Part shown: piece after piece, positions 16,514 to 24,495 of the stretch
Layout: every line of letters begins with the position of its first letter
How positions within the stretch are numbered: the stretch's first letter is position 1
Origin: an uncultured bacterium
Lineage (GTDB): Bacteria; Bacillota_I; Bacilli_A; RFN20; CAG-826
Assembly: GCA_949297805.1 (NCBI GenBank)
Contig: CASFTG010000001.1
Span: forward strand, 310,001 to 374,000
Reading direction: 5' to 3'
DNA length: 64,000 bases
Position numbers and translations under genes: made by a program
Notes under the pieces: model-generated
What the model saw: the letters and a program-made list of their open reading frames with translations, nothing else
The model's database searches: none
Told to the model about the DNA's origin: nothing

Positions 16514-17473
16514 ATGAGTTTAGAGAATCGTACCACCATTAAGGAAATAGCCGCGGAAGCCGGCGTGAGCATCATGACTGTCTCCCGGGTGTTCAATCAT
16601 CCGGAGAAGGTCAAGACCAATACCCGCATGCGGGTGAACGAGGCTTTGAAACGGCTTGGTTATACCCCCAATACCGTCGCCCAGGCGCTCTCGAATGGGC
16701 GGACCAATATCATTTATGTCTATATCCCGACTGACATCGTTGGGACTAATCCTTTTTATCTTAATGTCTTAGCCGGTATCGCTGATCGACTCGGGGATAA
16801 GAACTACTCTGTCTTAATGCGCAAGGAATGGTATTCCGGCGAAGCTTGCGACGGAATCATCTTGATGGGGTTAAACGAAGACGATACCCAGCGCGCTTTA
16901 GACCTTTCCTCCCGGAAGCAAGTGGTGGTTTTTGGTTCCCTTGAAGGAGCTGATTCCATCGATATCGATAACCGATTAGGCATGAAAATGATGGGAAAAT
17001 ACCTAATCAAAGCGCATAAAAAGCATATTCTCTACCTTTCGATCGACGCTCCTAGAAGTTTCGTTGGCGAACGGGAAAGCGGTTTTAAGGATGCGGTGGA
17101 AGGAAAGGCGAGCTATGAAATCGCCAAAACCAAGAATGACACCGCTTCCGCTCATATGTTCATGGAGGAGCATTTCGACTGGGTTAAAGGGTTCGACGCC
17201 GTTTGCTGCGCCACGGATGAAATCGCCTTAGGCGTGGTCAATTCCCTTCGTGAACACGGGGTCAAAGTAGGGGAGGAGATCGCGGTCACCGGCTTCGATG
17301 GCTTAGGCCGCGAGATGCTGACCTTGCCCGCCATCACCACCATCCATCAACCGATCTTCGAGGTCGGGCAAGTACTGGCCGACCGGTTAATGCAGAAGGT
17401 AAAAGAGGGCGTTCAGATTAACGAGCGGCGTCTTATTGCCCCTTCACTTTACGTTAATGGTACCGTCCTTTAG
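16514..17473 (+). CDS. LacI-family transcriptional regulator
   Basis: A 319-residue repressor. The N-terminal helix-turn-helix is TIKEIAAEAGVSIMTVSRVF (about residues 8-27), followed by the hinge helix region GYTPNTVAQALSNGRT. The periplasmic-binding-protein-like core includes CDGIILMG and VTGFDGLGREM. LacI proteins respond to a sugar ligand. Operators O1 and O2 flank the divergent promoters and fit the family's recognition pattern, so this protein probably controls the glycan locus and itself. The leader is very short and its only ribosome-site candidate is GGAAG in O2, so transcription and translation signals overlap the operator. Confidence 0.92.
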   Translation: MSLENRTTIKEIAAEAGVSIMTVSRVFNHPEKVKTNTRMRVNEALKRLGYTPNTVAQALSNGRTNIIYVYIPTDIVGTNPFYLNVLAGIADRLGDKNYSVLMRKEWYSGEACDGIILMGLNEDDTQRALDLSSRKQVVVFGSLEGADSIDIDNRLGMKMMGKYLIKAHKKHILYLSIDAPRSFVGERESGFKDAVEGKASYEIAKTKNDTASAHMFMEEHFDWVKGFDAVCCATDEIALGVVNSLREHGVKVGEEIAVTGFDGLGREMLTLPAITTIHQPIFEVGQVLADRLMQKVKEGVQINERRLIAPSLYVNGTVL

Positions 17474-17507
17474 GACGTCCATATAAATTAACAGGAGAAT
17501 AAAAAGC

Positions 17508-18767
17508 ATGAGCAATCACAACACCAAAATGTTAGCGCTTCCATTGTTAGCGGTAACTTTGTTAACCGCTTGCAATACTAACAAGGGCTCGTCATCTAGC
17601 TTCACTCCGGGGGCGACCTCTGACTTAACCGGGACCACGGTTAACTTCATGGTTTATCAGCCTTCTGATCAAGATGACCAAAACGCCTTGAAGGAGCTCT
17701 TGGCGGAGTTCACCGAGGAGACTGGCATCAATGTCCGGTTGCAAGCCACCGTCAAAGACAAATACGATTCAACTTTCAAATCGGCCATCTCCCGTGGCAA
17801 CTTCAAACCCGATTTGGCTTACATGGACCAGCCGCTCATCGCCACCTATGCTTCGGCCGGATCAATTATCCAACTCGACGAATACATTGATTACTATGAG
17901 ATTGATACCTCGGTATACAATCAGGCGGCCTACGGTACCAATGTTTATAATAAACATACCTATGGTTTGCCGTTGAATATCACCGCCTCGGTTTTGCTTT
18001 ATAACAAAGACCTGGTTTCCGAGGAAGAGGTTCCTAATAGCCTCGATGAGTGGGTCAATGTTGAAACTGATAGCGGCGTTGCCCTCTTCGAAGGGGTCGG
18101 GTCAGGGGGCTATGCCGGCTGGTACTTCCAATCTTTCCTCGAGAACTGCGGAGGGAAGCTTTATGACGAAGCGACCAACACCGTCGCCTTCAACTCCGCC
18201 GAAGGAATCAAGGCCGCCACCTATATTCGCGACCTCTATCGGATGGATACCAATGACGATACCATCCGGACCTCGGCCAATGCCTTTGCCAATGGGTCCA
18301 TCGCCTTCAAGATTGGTTCCTCCTACGACATCGATAACCTCTTCAAGCAGAAGCCGAACTTCAATTTGGGCGTCGCTTTGATGCCGGGGAATGGGACCAC
18401 CCATTATTCGGTCATGGGCGGGGAAAATCTCGTCATCCCCTCGACGGCCGCCAATAAGGATGGGGCGATGATGCTGCTAAAGTTCCTCAACGAGAAAGAC
18501 AACATGGAGCTCCTTGGCAGCTTCACCGGCAACTTCCCCTCGATCACCGAATACCAAGAGACCGAATCGCCTTATATGCAGGTGGTGTTGGAACAATTGA
18601 ATCACGTCGTCTCCCGCCCGATCGTCCCGGGCTGGATGACGGTCAACGACCAGTATCTCGGTCAAGCCATCAGCGATATCGTCAATCCTGACGAGAAGCG
18701 GGATATAACCGAAGCCCTCACCTGGGCCGAAGCGGCCTCTAATCAAGCTTTGAAGAAAGCCGCTTAA
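17508..18767 (+). CDS. Sugar ABC transporter substrate-binding lipoprotein
   Basis: A 419-residue extracellular solute-binding protein of family 1. The signal peptide ends in the lipobox LLTAC (Cys at about residue 22) and a Ser-rich linker follows. The mature domain has typical elements: TVNFMVYQPSD, the region FTEETGINVRLQ, PDLAYMDQP, LPLNITASVLLYNKDL and the late block NEKDNMELLGSFTGNFPS. AGGAG is ten bases before the ATG. It follows lacI by 34 bases and heads the transport genes. It probably captures the oligosaccharides made by the exported GH30 enzyme. Confidence 0.92.
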   Translation: MSNHNTKMLALPLLAVTLLTACNTNKGSSSSFTPGATSDLTGTTVNFMVYQPSDQDDQNALKELLAEFTEETGINVRLQATVKDKYDSTFKSAISRGNFKPDLAYMDQPLIATYASAGSIIQLDEYIDYYEIDTSVYNQAAYGTNVYNKHTYGLPLNITASVLLYNKDLVSEEEVPNSLDEWVNVETDSGVALFEGVGSGGYAGWYFQSFLENCGGKLYDEATNTVAFNSAEGIKAATYIRDLYRMDTNDDTIRTSANAFANGSIAFKIGSSYDIDNLFKQKPNFNLGVALMPGNGTTHYSVMGGENLVIPSTAANKDGAMMLLKFLNEKDNMELLGSFTGNFPSITEYQETESPYMQVVLEQLNHVVSRPIVPGWMTVNDQYLGQAISDIVNPDEKRDITEALTWAEAASNQALKKAA

Positions 18768-18776
18768 AGGAGACCC

Positions 18777-19751
18777 ATGCTTTCGCGCGAATTAAGGACT
18801 TTCGCCAAACGGGGCCGACGGAACTTCACTGCCTGGGTCTTTCTTTTTCCTTTGGCCGTCTACTTCCTAATTTTCCAACTAGCCCCGATCTTCATCTCCT
18901 TCTTCGTCTCCTTGACCGATTGGGATGGTTTCTCTGATTCTTTTTCCTGGGTCGGACTCATCAACTATTGGGAAGTCATGACCAACGACATCCTTTATCC
19001 CGATTTCTGGCCGAGTTTCGGGACGACCTTCCTCTATGTCCTAATGACCGTCCCAGCCTCGATCATCCTCGCCCTCGTGGTGGGGGCGATCCTCAATAGC
19101 CATATCAAAGGTGAGAAGTTCTTCAAGACCTGCTTCTACATCCCCTCGGTGACCGCTGGGGTTGCGGTCAACGCCATTTGGTTAGCCCTCATCGATCCCT
19201 CGACCGGCGTCATCGGCCTAATCAATGAGACCTTCGGGACCAACATCAACTTACTCGGTTCGACTTCTACCGCCTTGCCGACCCTCGCCGTTATGTCGGT
19301 GTGGGGCGGGCTTGGCTATAACGTCTTGATTGTCTTGAGTTCGATGAAGAACATCAATGGCCAGTTATATGAGGCTTGCGAGGTCGACGGGGGTAATTCC
19401 TTCTCGAAGTTCATCCACGTCACCATCCCCGGCGTCATGCCGACCCTCTTCTTCCTCATTATCACTTCAACCATCGGTGGTTTGCAGGCTTTTGACCAGA
19501 TGTATCTCATGACCGACGGGGCCTTTGGAACCACGACCGTCATGTTCGAGATCTATTCTCTCTACATGGATTTGTCGCAAGTCGGGGTCGCTTCCTCGAT
19601 GAGCTACATCCTCTTCCTCTTCATCATTTTCTTCACTTTCATCCAATACACCGTTGTGCCGCAAGGGGATTCGAAGAAGCGGCGGAAAGGAGGGTTCGGA
19701 GATGCGAAACGCCTCATGCTCGAGCTTCGCCAGGAAGCCATTAGGGGTTAA
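18777..19751 (+). CDS. Sugar ABC transporter permease (MalF/UgpA type)
   Basis: A 324-residue permease with six membrane helices and the EAA loop YEACEVDGGNSFSKFIHVTIP (core EACEVDGGNSFSKF, about residues 198-211). It begins nine bases after the binding-protein stop with AAAGGAG upstream. Its C-terminus is basic (DSKKRRKGGFGDAKR), and its last 50 bases overlap the start of the next permease. It forms half of the CUT1 channel. Confidence 0.92.
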   Translation: MLSRELRTFAKRGRRNFTAWVFLFPLAVYFLIFQLAPIFISFFVSLTDWDGFSDSFSWVGLINYWEVMTNDILYPDFWPSFGTTFLYVLMTVPASIILALVVGAILNSHIKGEKFFKTCFYIPSVTAGVAVNAIWLALIDPSTGVIGLINETFGTNINLLGSTSTALPTLAVMSVWGGLGYNVLIVLSSMKNINGQLYEACEVDGGNSFSKFIHVTIPGVMPTLFFLIITSTIGGLQAFDQMYLMTDGAFGTTTVMFEIYSLYMDLSQVGVASSMSYILFLFIIFFTFIQYTVVPQGDSKKRRKGGFGDAKRLMLELRQEAIRG

Positions 19752-20592
19752 GGTCGGCCGGATCGCCGCCTATGCGGTCTTGATCCTGCTCGCCTTCTGC
19801 TTCCTCTTCCCGTATTTGTATTTGATCTGCACTTCCTTCATGACCCCAGAGGATCTGTTTGAACCGGGGTTCCATATGTTGCCGATTGATGACAACGGCC
19901 ATCTCTATCTGACGTTTGAGAACTATTCGAATGCCATGGATTCATTACGGCTCGCGACCACTTTTGGGATCACCATCCTCATCTGCGTCGTCAACACCGC
20001 CCTCAACCTGCTGCTCAACGCCATGGCTGGTTATGCCTTGGCCCGGTTTGAGTTCGCGGGGAAGAAGGTGGTCTTCCCGTTGATTCTCGCCTCGATGACC
20101 ATTCCCGGGGCGATCATGACCATCCCGAACCTCATCATCTGTCAGTTCCTCGGGGTCATCGATACCATCGGGGCCCTCATCCTCCCCTTCGTCATGTCGA
20201 TCTATAACGTCTTCTTGATGCGGCAGCAATTCCTCGGCCTAAGCAAAGACCTTGAGGAAGCGGCCGAAATTGATGGGGCGAATCCCTTCAAGGTGTTCTT
20301 CACCATCTGTCTTCCCTTAGTGAGCCCGATGCTCGTCGTCTTGGGCATCACCACCTTTATGTGGAACTACAACAACTTCATGTGGACCTTATTGGCCATC
20401 CCGACCAATACCGATATCTATACCCTCTCCCGGGCATTAGGGGAATTGGTCTCGGCCGGCTCAAGCGATCCCAACCGTTACCCGCAGATGCTGGCCGGCT
20501 CAGTCATCACCTCATTGCCTTTGGTCCTGATCTTCTTCTTCCTGCAACGCTATATCCTCGAGGGCATTTCGCTCGGCGGGGTCAAGGAGTGA
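19702..20592 (+). CDS. Sugar ABC transporter permease (MalG/UgpE type)
   Basis: A 296-residue permease with six helices and the EAA loop LEEAAEIDGANPFKVFFTI (about residues 184-202). The frame stays open 16 codons further upstream, but the ATG at 19702 is chosen because AAAGGAGGG (19686-19694) is seven bases before it and gives a normal N-terminus. It overlaps the previous permease by 50 bp, a sign of translational coupling. The pair lacks a local ATPase in the same operon, which points to the divergent UgpC/MsmX-type gene. Confidence 0.92.
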   Translation: MRNASCSSFARKPLGVKVGRIAAYAVLILLAFCFLFPYLYLICTSFMTPEDLFEPGFHMLPIDDNGHLYLTFENYSNAMDSLRLATTFGITILICVVNTALNLLLNAMAGYALARFEFAGKKVVFPLILASMTIPGAIMTIPNLIICQFLGVIDTIGALILPFVMSIYNVFLMRQQFLGLSKDLEEAAEIDGANPFKVFFTICLPLVSPMLVVLGITTFMWNYNNFMWTLLAIPTNTDIYTLSRALGELVSAGSSDPNRYPQMLAGSVITSLPLVLIFFFLQRYILEGISLGGVKE

Positions 20593-20595
20593 TTT

Positions 20596-23121
20596 ATGAG
20601 AAAACATTTTGCCAGCTTCGTCTTTCTTTGTGCTTCAGCTGCTTTATTGGTCGGCTGCAATAAGGGCGAACAAACCTCTTCTTCCACCCCCTCAGGGACC
20701 AACCCGGATGAGACGTCGGCCATCGATTCCGATTCCTTAACCAGGGCTGAGGTCTATGAGACCACGGGCAGCCGGAGCAAATTGCTTCAGCGAACCAGTG
20801 ACCTGGAACTTGAACCGTATTCTTTTACCTCCGGGACCGAAGTCAACATCAGCGCCGGCACCGGCAAAGACTTGATCGGCTATGGGGCGGCTATGACCCA
20901 AAGCTCGGCTTATTTGCTTATGACCGCCGAGGAAGAGGTGCGGAACCAAATAATCGACACCTTCTTCGTCGATGGTGGCTTCTCGGTCCTCCGAGTCCCG
21001 CTTGGTACCTCCGATTACACTCTCGACAGCGAGGACTTCTATACCTATGACGATTACGAGCAGGGGGCCGATTACACCTTAGCCCATTTCTCGATCGAGA
21101 AAGATCTTCGTTATTTGATTCCGGCCATCAAGGAGGTGCAGAAGCGGTGTCCCGACGTCACCATCTTCGCCGCTCCCTGGTCGGCCCCGGCCTGGATGAA
21201 AACCAGCAACAGCCTGATCGGCGGCTATTTGAAAGGGTATGATGAAACCGATTTGGCCAAAGCGAGCGCCGAGGAGAAAGCCTACGCCGACTACCTATTC
21301 AAGACGGTCGCGGCATTCGATGAAGCCGGCGTCACCATCGATTACCTTTCCTTAGTCAATGAGCCCTTCATCACCAACGTCAAATATCCCTCGATGCAAA
21401 TGTCGGCTGAAGGTTATTTTCGGGTTGCCAAGGCGTTGTGCCAAAAGCTGGAGGGGAGCGATTACTCCGATCTTCGGCTTGACGTCTACGACCATAACGT
21501 CGGCGACGGGATGGACATCAGTTTTGAACTCTTCGTCGAGTACTTGCTCGATGACGAATTAACCAATAAGTATGTTTCCGGCTTCGCTTTGCATTGCTAT
21601 GACGGCAATTGGCCGACGATTTACGGGGATTTCCTCTATAACTACACTGATCCGACCGCTTATCCGGATTATGCGGCGAAAGACTTCTACATCACCGAGG
21701 TCACCGAATCTTCCTCTTCTGTCGACTTCGCTCAGAACCTCGCTTGGGCGGCCGGCAACGTCACCATCGGCCCGATGGGATATGGGGCTAGCGCCTGCAT
21801 GTATTGGAACTTGGTTCTGACTAGCGATGGCAAACCGGTTAAAGGCAATTCCGCCACCTGTTTCGGGGTCATTTCCTTAGACGGGGACGAATACAAACTC
21901 AATCCGGCCTATTACGCCTTAGCCCACGTCGCCAAGTTCGCCAAAGCCGAAGACGGGGAAAAGCCGGAGATTCTCTCAACCACCTCGAGTAATGAAGGGA
22001 CCGTCCGGGCCACCTCCTACGAGAATCCCAATGGTGAGATCGTGGTCGCGCTGGTCAATATCAACGACCGTTCTTCCGAAGATGTCTCCGTCGTCATCGG
22101 TGAGGAGATGGTCACCCTTTCGATCGAGCCCCAATCGGTCACGACCTTGGTTTTCAAGACTGGGGAAGCCGAGACCTTCACCTACATCGAATACGACCAT
22201 GTCGATATTTATCAAACCGGGGTTGGGCAATACCGGTTCGAAATCACCCTCGATGCCGCTTATTCCGATCCGACCTTCTATCTCTCTTTCGACGATTCCT
22301 TCGCCGAATCGGCCAAGGCCGAAGCCATACTGAAAGACGGGGTTTACGTCTTAGAGGCCGAGGTCGAGCCGGGCGAATTCTACCTCAACGTCACTAGCGG
22401 CGACCTTACCGGCGGCTTGAACATCACCATCCCGAGCCTCGCCCCAAGCATTGAGGTCTTAGAAGGCGAAGGCTATTACGTCGAAGCCAGCTTCAACCTC
22501 GATACCGCCACCTCATGGTCGAGCTTCTGCGATCCGAACGGGAAAAAGATCTACCGTTCTGCCTCCGATGTCTTCGACGATTCGGCTGAGCAGGTCAACG
22601 TCGATGTTGACGGCAAACAGGACAACATTTACATCACCACCAACGAATACGTCGACAAAAAGGCCGACGAAGCGAAGCCCAATTACTTCTTCGTCCTCGA
22701 AGGCAAAGCCGGGAAGGTCACCTTCATCTCCTCCTCGGTCACCTTCCGGGAAAACGTCTTCGCCGAGGAGTCGCTCTCCTTAGAGCTCATCGACGAGAAG
22801 CCATATCTGGTTTACCGGGCCAAAGGGCTCACCAGCGATGCCCCCTATTCGGCTTTGAGGGTCAAAGACGTCAACGGCGAGACCCATCAGGCTCAAATGG
22901 CTGACCCGAAAGATGATATCGAGATCCGCCTCGACCTGACTTCATTGGAGAAGACCGGCACTTGGTATGACGTCTTGGTCACCCGGGGCAATGGGTCGGG
23001 ATCCTATGAGTTCCGACAGGAAGATTGCCTCGATTACGGGGCCAAGGTCGAATGCAACGGCCGCCGGTACGAATTCCAGAATTGGGAAGGCATCGTCAAA
23101 GTCAATGCCGTGAATATTTGA
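20596..23121 (+). CDS. Exported lipoprotein glycoside hydrolase family 30
   Basis: The 841-residue protein begins with a lipoprotein signal (LLVGC, Cys about residue 21) and a Ser/Thr linker. A GH30 catalytic domain (about residues 75-495) has LIGYGAAMTQSSAYLL, APWSAPAWMKTS, the acid/base Glu in SLVNEPFI (about residue 256) and the nucleophile Glu in YITEVTESS (about residue 368), followed by the usual beta side domain (EIVVALVNINDRS). About 320 further residues are beta-rich and not recognised; they may bind carbohydrate. GH30 enzymes act on beta-glucosylceramide, beta-1,6-glucan or xylan; the sequence does not separate these. It starts three bases after the permease with AAGGAG, so it belongs to the sugar-import operon. 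Confidence 0.88.
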   Translation: MRKHFASFVFLCASAALLVGCNKGEQTSSSTPSGTNPDETSAIDSDSLTRAEVYETTGSRSKLLQRTSDLELEPYSFTSGTEVNISAGTGKDLIGYGAAMTQSSAYLLMTAEEEVRNQIIDTFFVDGGFSVLRVPLGTSDYTLDSEDFYTYDDYEQGADYTLAHFSIEKDLRYLIPAIKEVQKRCPDVTIFAAPWSAPAWMKTSNSLIGGYLKGYDETDLAKASAEEKAYADYLFKTVAAFDEAGVTIDYLSLVNEPFITNVKYPSMQMSAEGYFRVAKALCQKLEGSDYSDLRLDVYDHNVGDGMDISFELFVEYLLDDELTNKYVSGFALHCYDGNWPTIYGDFLYNYTDPTAYPDYAAKDFYITEVTESSSSVDFAQNLAWAAGNVTIGPMGYGASACMYWNLVLTSDGKPVKGNSATCFGVISLDGDEYKLNPAYYALAHVAKFAKAEDGEKPEILSTTSSNEGTVRATSYENPNGEIVVALVNINDRSSEDVSVVIGEEMVTLSIEPQSVTTLVFKTGEAETFTYIEYDHVDIYQTGVGQYRFEITLDAAYSDPTFYLSFDDSFAESAKAEAILKDGVYVLEAEVEPGEFYLNVTSGDLTGGLNITIPSLAPSIEVLEGEGYYVEASFNLDTATSWSSFCDPNGKKIYRSASDVFDDSAEQVNVDVDGKQDNIYITTNEYVDKKADEAKPNYFFVLEGKAGKVTFISSSVTFRENVFAEESLSLELIDEKPYLVYRAKGLTSDAPYSALRVKDVNGETHQAQMADPKDDIEIRLDLTSLEKTGTWYDVLVTRGNGSGSYEFRQEDCLDYGAKVECNGRRYEFQNWEGIVKVNAVNI

Positions 23122-23127
23122 AACGCT

Positions 23128-24495
23128 ATGAAAAGAATCAGAACCAGCTTACGCAACGGGGAACGGCTCGCCGTGCTCCCCTCCATTACTCTTCAGGATA
23201 AACCTGACCTCAATCGGCGCTGCATCTACGTCGATCCATCAAGGACCTTCCAAACCCATATCGGGTTCGGCGGGGCCTTGACCCGGGCGACCGAGGAGAA
23301 CCTTCGGGCTATGGGGCCGGAAAAAGCCCAGATGGTGATTGAGAAATACTTCTCGGCCGAAAAAGGCATCGGCTATAACCTTCTCCGCCATACCATCGCC
23401 TCCACCGATTTCGGGTCCTATTCCTACGATTACCTTCCCGAGGGGGCAACCGATTTAAGCGGTTACGATTTCGCCGAAGAGAAGCTGACCATCGAATACG
23501 GGACGAAGATCAACAAGATTTGCCCCGACATCAAGCGGATGGCGACCATCTGGTCGGCGCCGGCGTACATGAAGAGCAATCGCGAACGGAATTTCGGTGG
23601 GCAGCTTCGTCCGGAATGCCGGAAAGATTGGGCCGAATATATGTGCCTTTATTTGGAACATATGAAAGAAGCTGGCCTCAAAGTCGACATGGTCACTTGC
23701 CAAAACGAACCGGAAGCTAAGCAGCTTTGGGAATCGACTCACGTCAGCGCCGAGCAGGAAGCCGACCTAATCAAGAATTACCTAGTCCCGGCCTTAAAGC
23801 GGCATGGCTTAGAGGACACCAAGATCTATATCTGGGACCACAATAAGGACGAGATGGTCCGCCGGGCCAATGTCACTTTAGCCGACCCGGAAGTCGATAA
23901 ACTCGTCTCCGGCATCGCCTATCACTGGTACGTCACCAATAACTACGACAATGTCTTGATGGCCCACGATATCCATCCGGATAAGGCCATCATCTTCACC
24001 GAAGGCTGCGTCGAGTGGGCCAATGCCGGTTACTCCGGCGGGGAGGAAAGCAAATTATCAGCCAACAAGGCGGCGGAAAAGTATGGACGGGACATCATCG
24101 AAGGGCTAAACCGCCATACCGCGGCCTTCATCGATTGGAACATGGTGGTCAATGACGAGGGTGGGCCCACCTGGGTCGGCAATTACTGCGACGCCCCTGT
24201 CATGTTCGACCGCCCCAGCGGGGAAGTGATCTTCCGCCCGGCTTATTACTACATCGGTCAGTTCTCGAAATTCATCCAACGGGGCGCCAAACGGGTGCTG
24301 TGTTGGAACGACTTCGAGTCCAACGTCTATTCGACGGCATACCTCAACCCCAATGGCGACTTGGTCGTGGTCGTCATGAACACGGACTGGATCAACGAGC
24401 CGGTCCTCCTCATCCAGCGTAAAGGGGCGACCGTCACGCTGCCGCCCCATAGCATCACTACCTTCGTGATTGAGAAAGGAGAATTGAACTCATGA
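23128..24495 (+). CDS. Cytoplasmic glycoside hydrolase family 30
   Basis: A 455-residue GH30 enzyme with no signal peptide. It has HIGFGGALTRATEENL, IWSAPAYMKSN, the acid/base Glu in TCQNEPEAKQ (about residue 194) and the nucleophile in IFTEGCVEWA (about residue 292), with a C-terminal beta sandwich (DLVVVVMNTDW). Together with the exported GH30 and the ABC importer it suggests two-step use of one glycan: outside cleavage, import, then inside cleavage. It follows the previous gene by six bases and overlaps the next by four. No good ribosome binding site is visible, so reinitiation is likely. Confidence 0.88.
   Translation: MKRIRTSLRNGERLAVLPSITLQDKPDLNRRCIYVDPSRTFQTHIGFGGALTRATEENLRAMGPEKAQMVIEKYFSAEKGIGYNLLRHTIASTDFGSYSYDYLPEGATDLSGYDFAEEKLTIEYGTKINKICPDIKRMATIWSAPAYMKSNRERNFGGQLRPECRKDWAEYMCLYLEHMKEAGLKVDMVTCQNEPEAKQLWESTHVSAEQEADLIKNYLVPALKRHGLEDTKIYIWDHNKDEMVRRANVTLADPEVDKLVSGIAYHWYVTNNYDNVLMAHDIHPDKAIIFTEGCVEWANAGYSGGEESKLSANKAAEKYGRDIIEGLNRHTAAFIDWNMVVNDEGGPTWVGNYCDAPVMFDRPSGEVIFRPAYYYIGQFSKFIQRGAKRVLCWNDFESNVYSTAYLNPNGDLVVVVMNTDWINEPVLLIQRKGATVTLPPHSITTFVIEKGELNS

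Noticed and set aside
16481..16514. Separate ribosome site for lacI
   Set aside because: The only candidate, GGAAG, is part of the operator; therefore listed as an overlap, not as an independent element.
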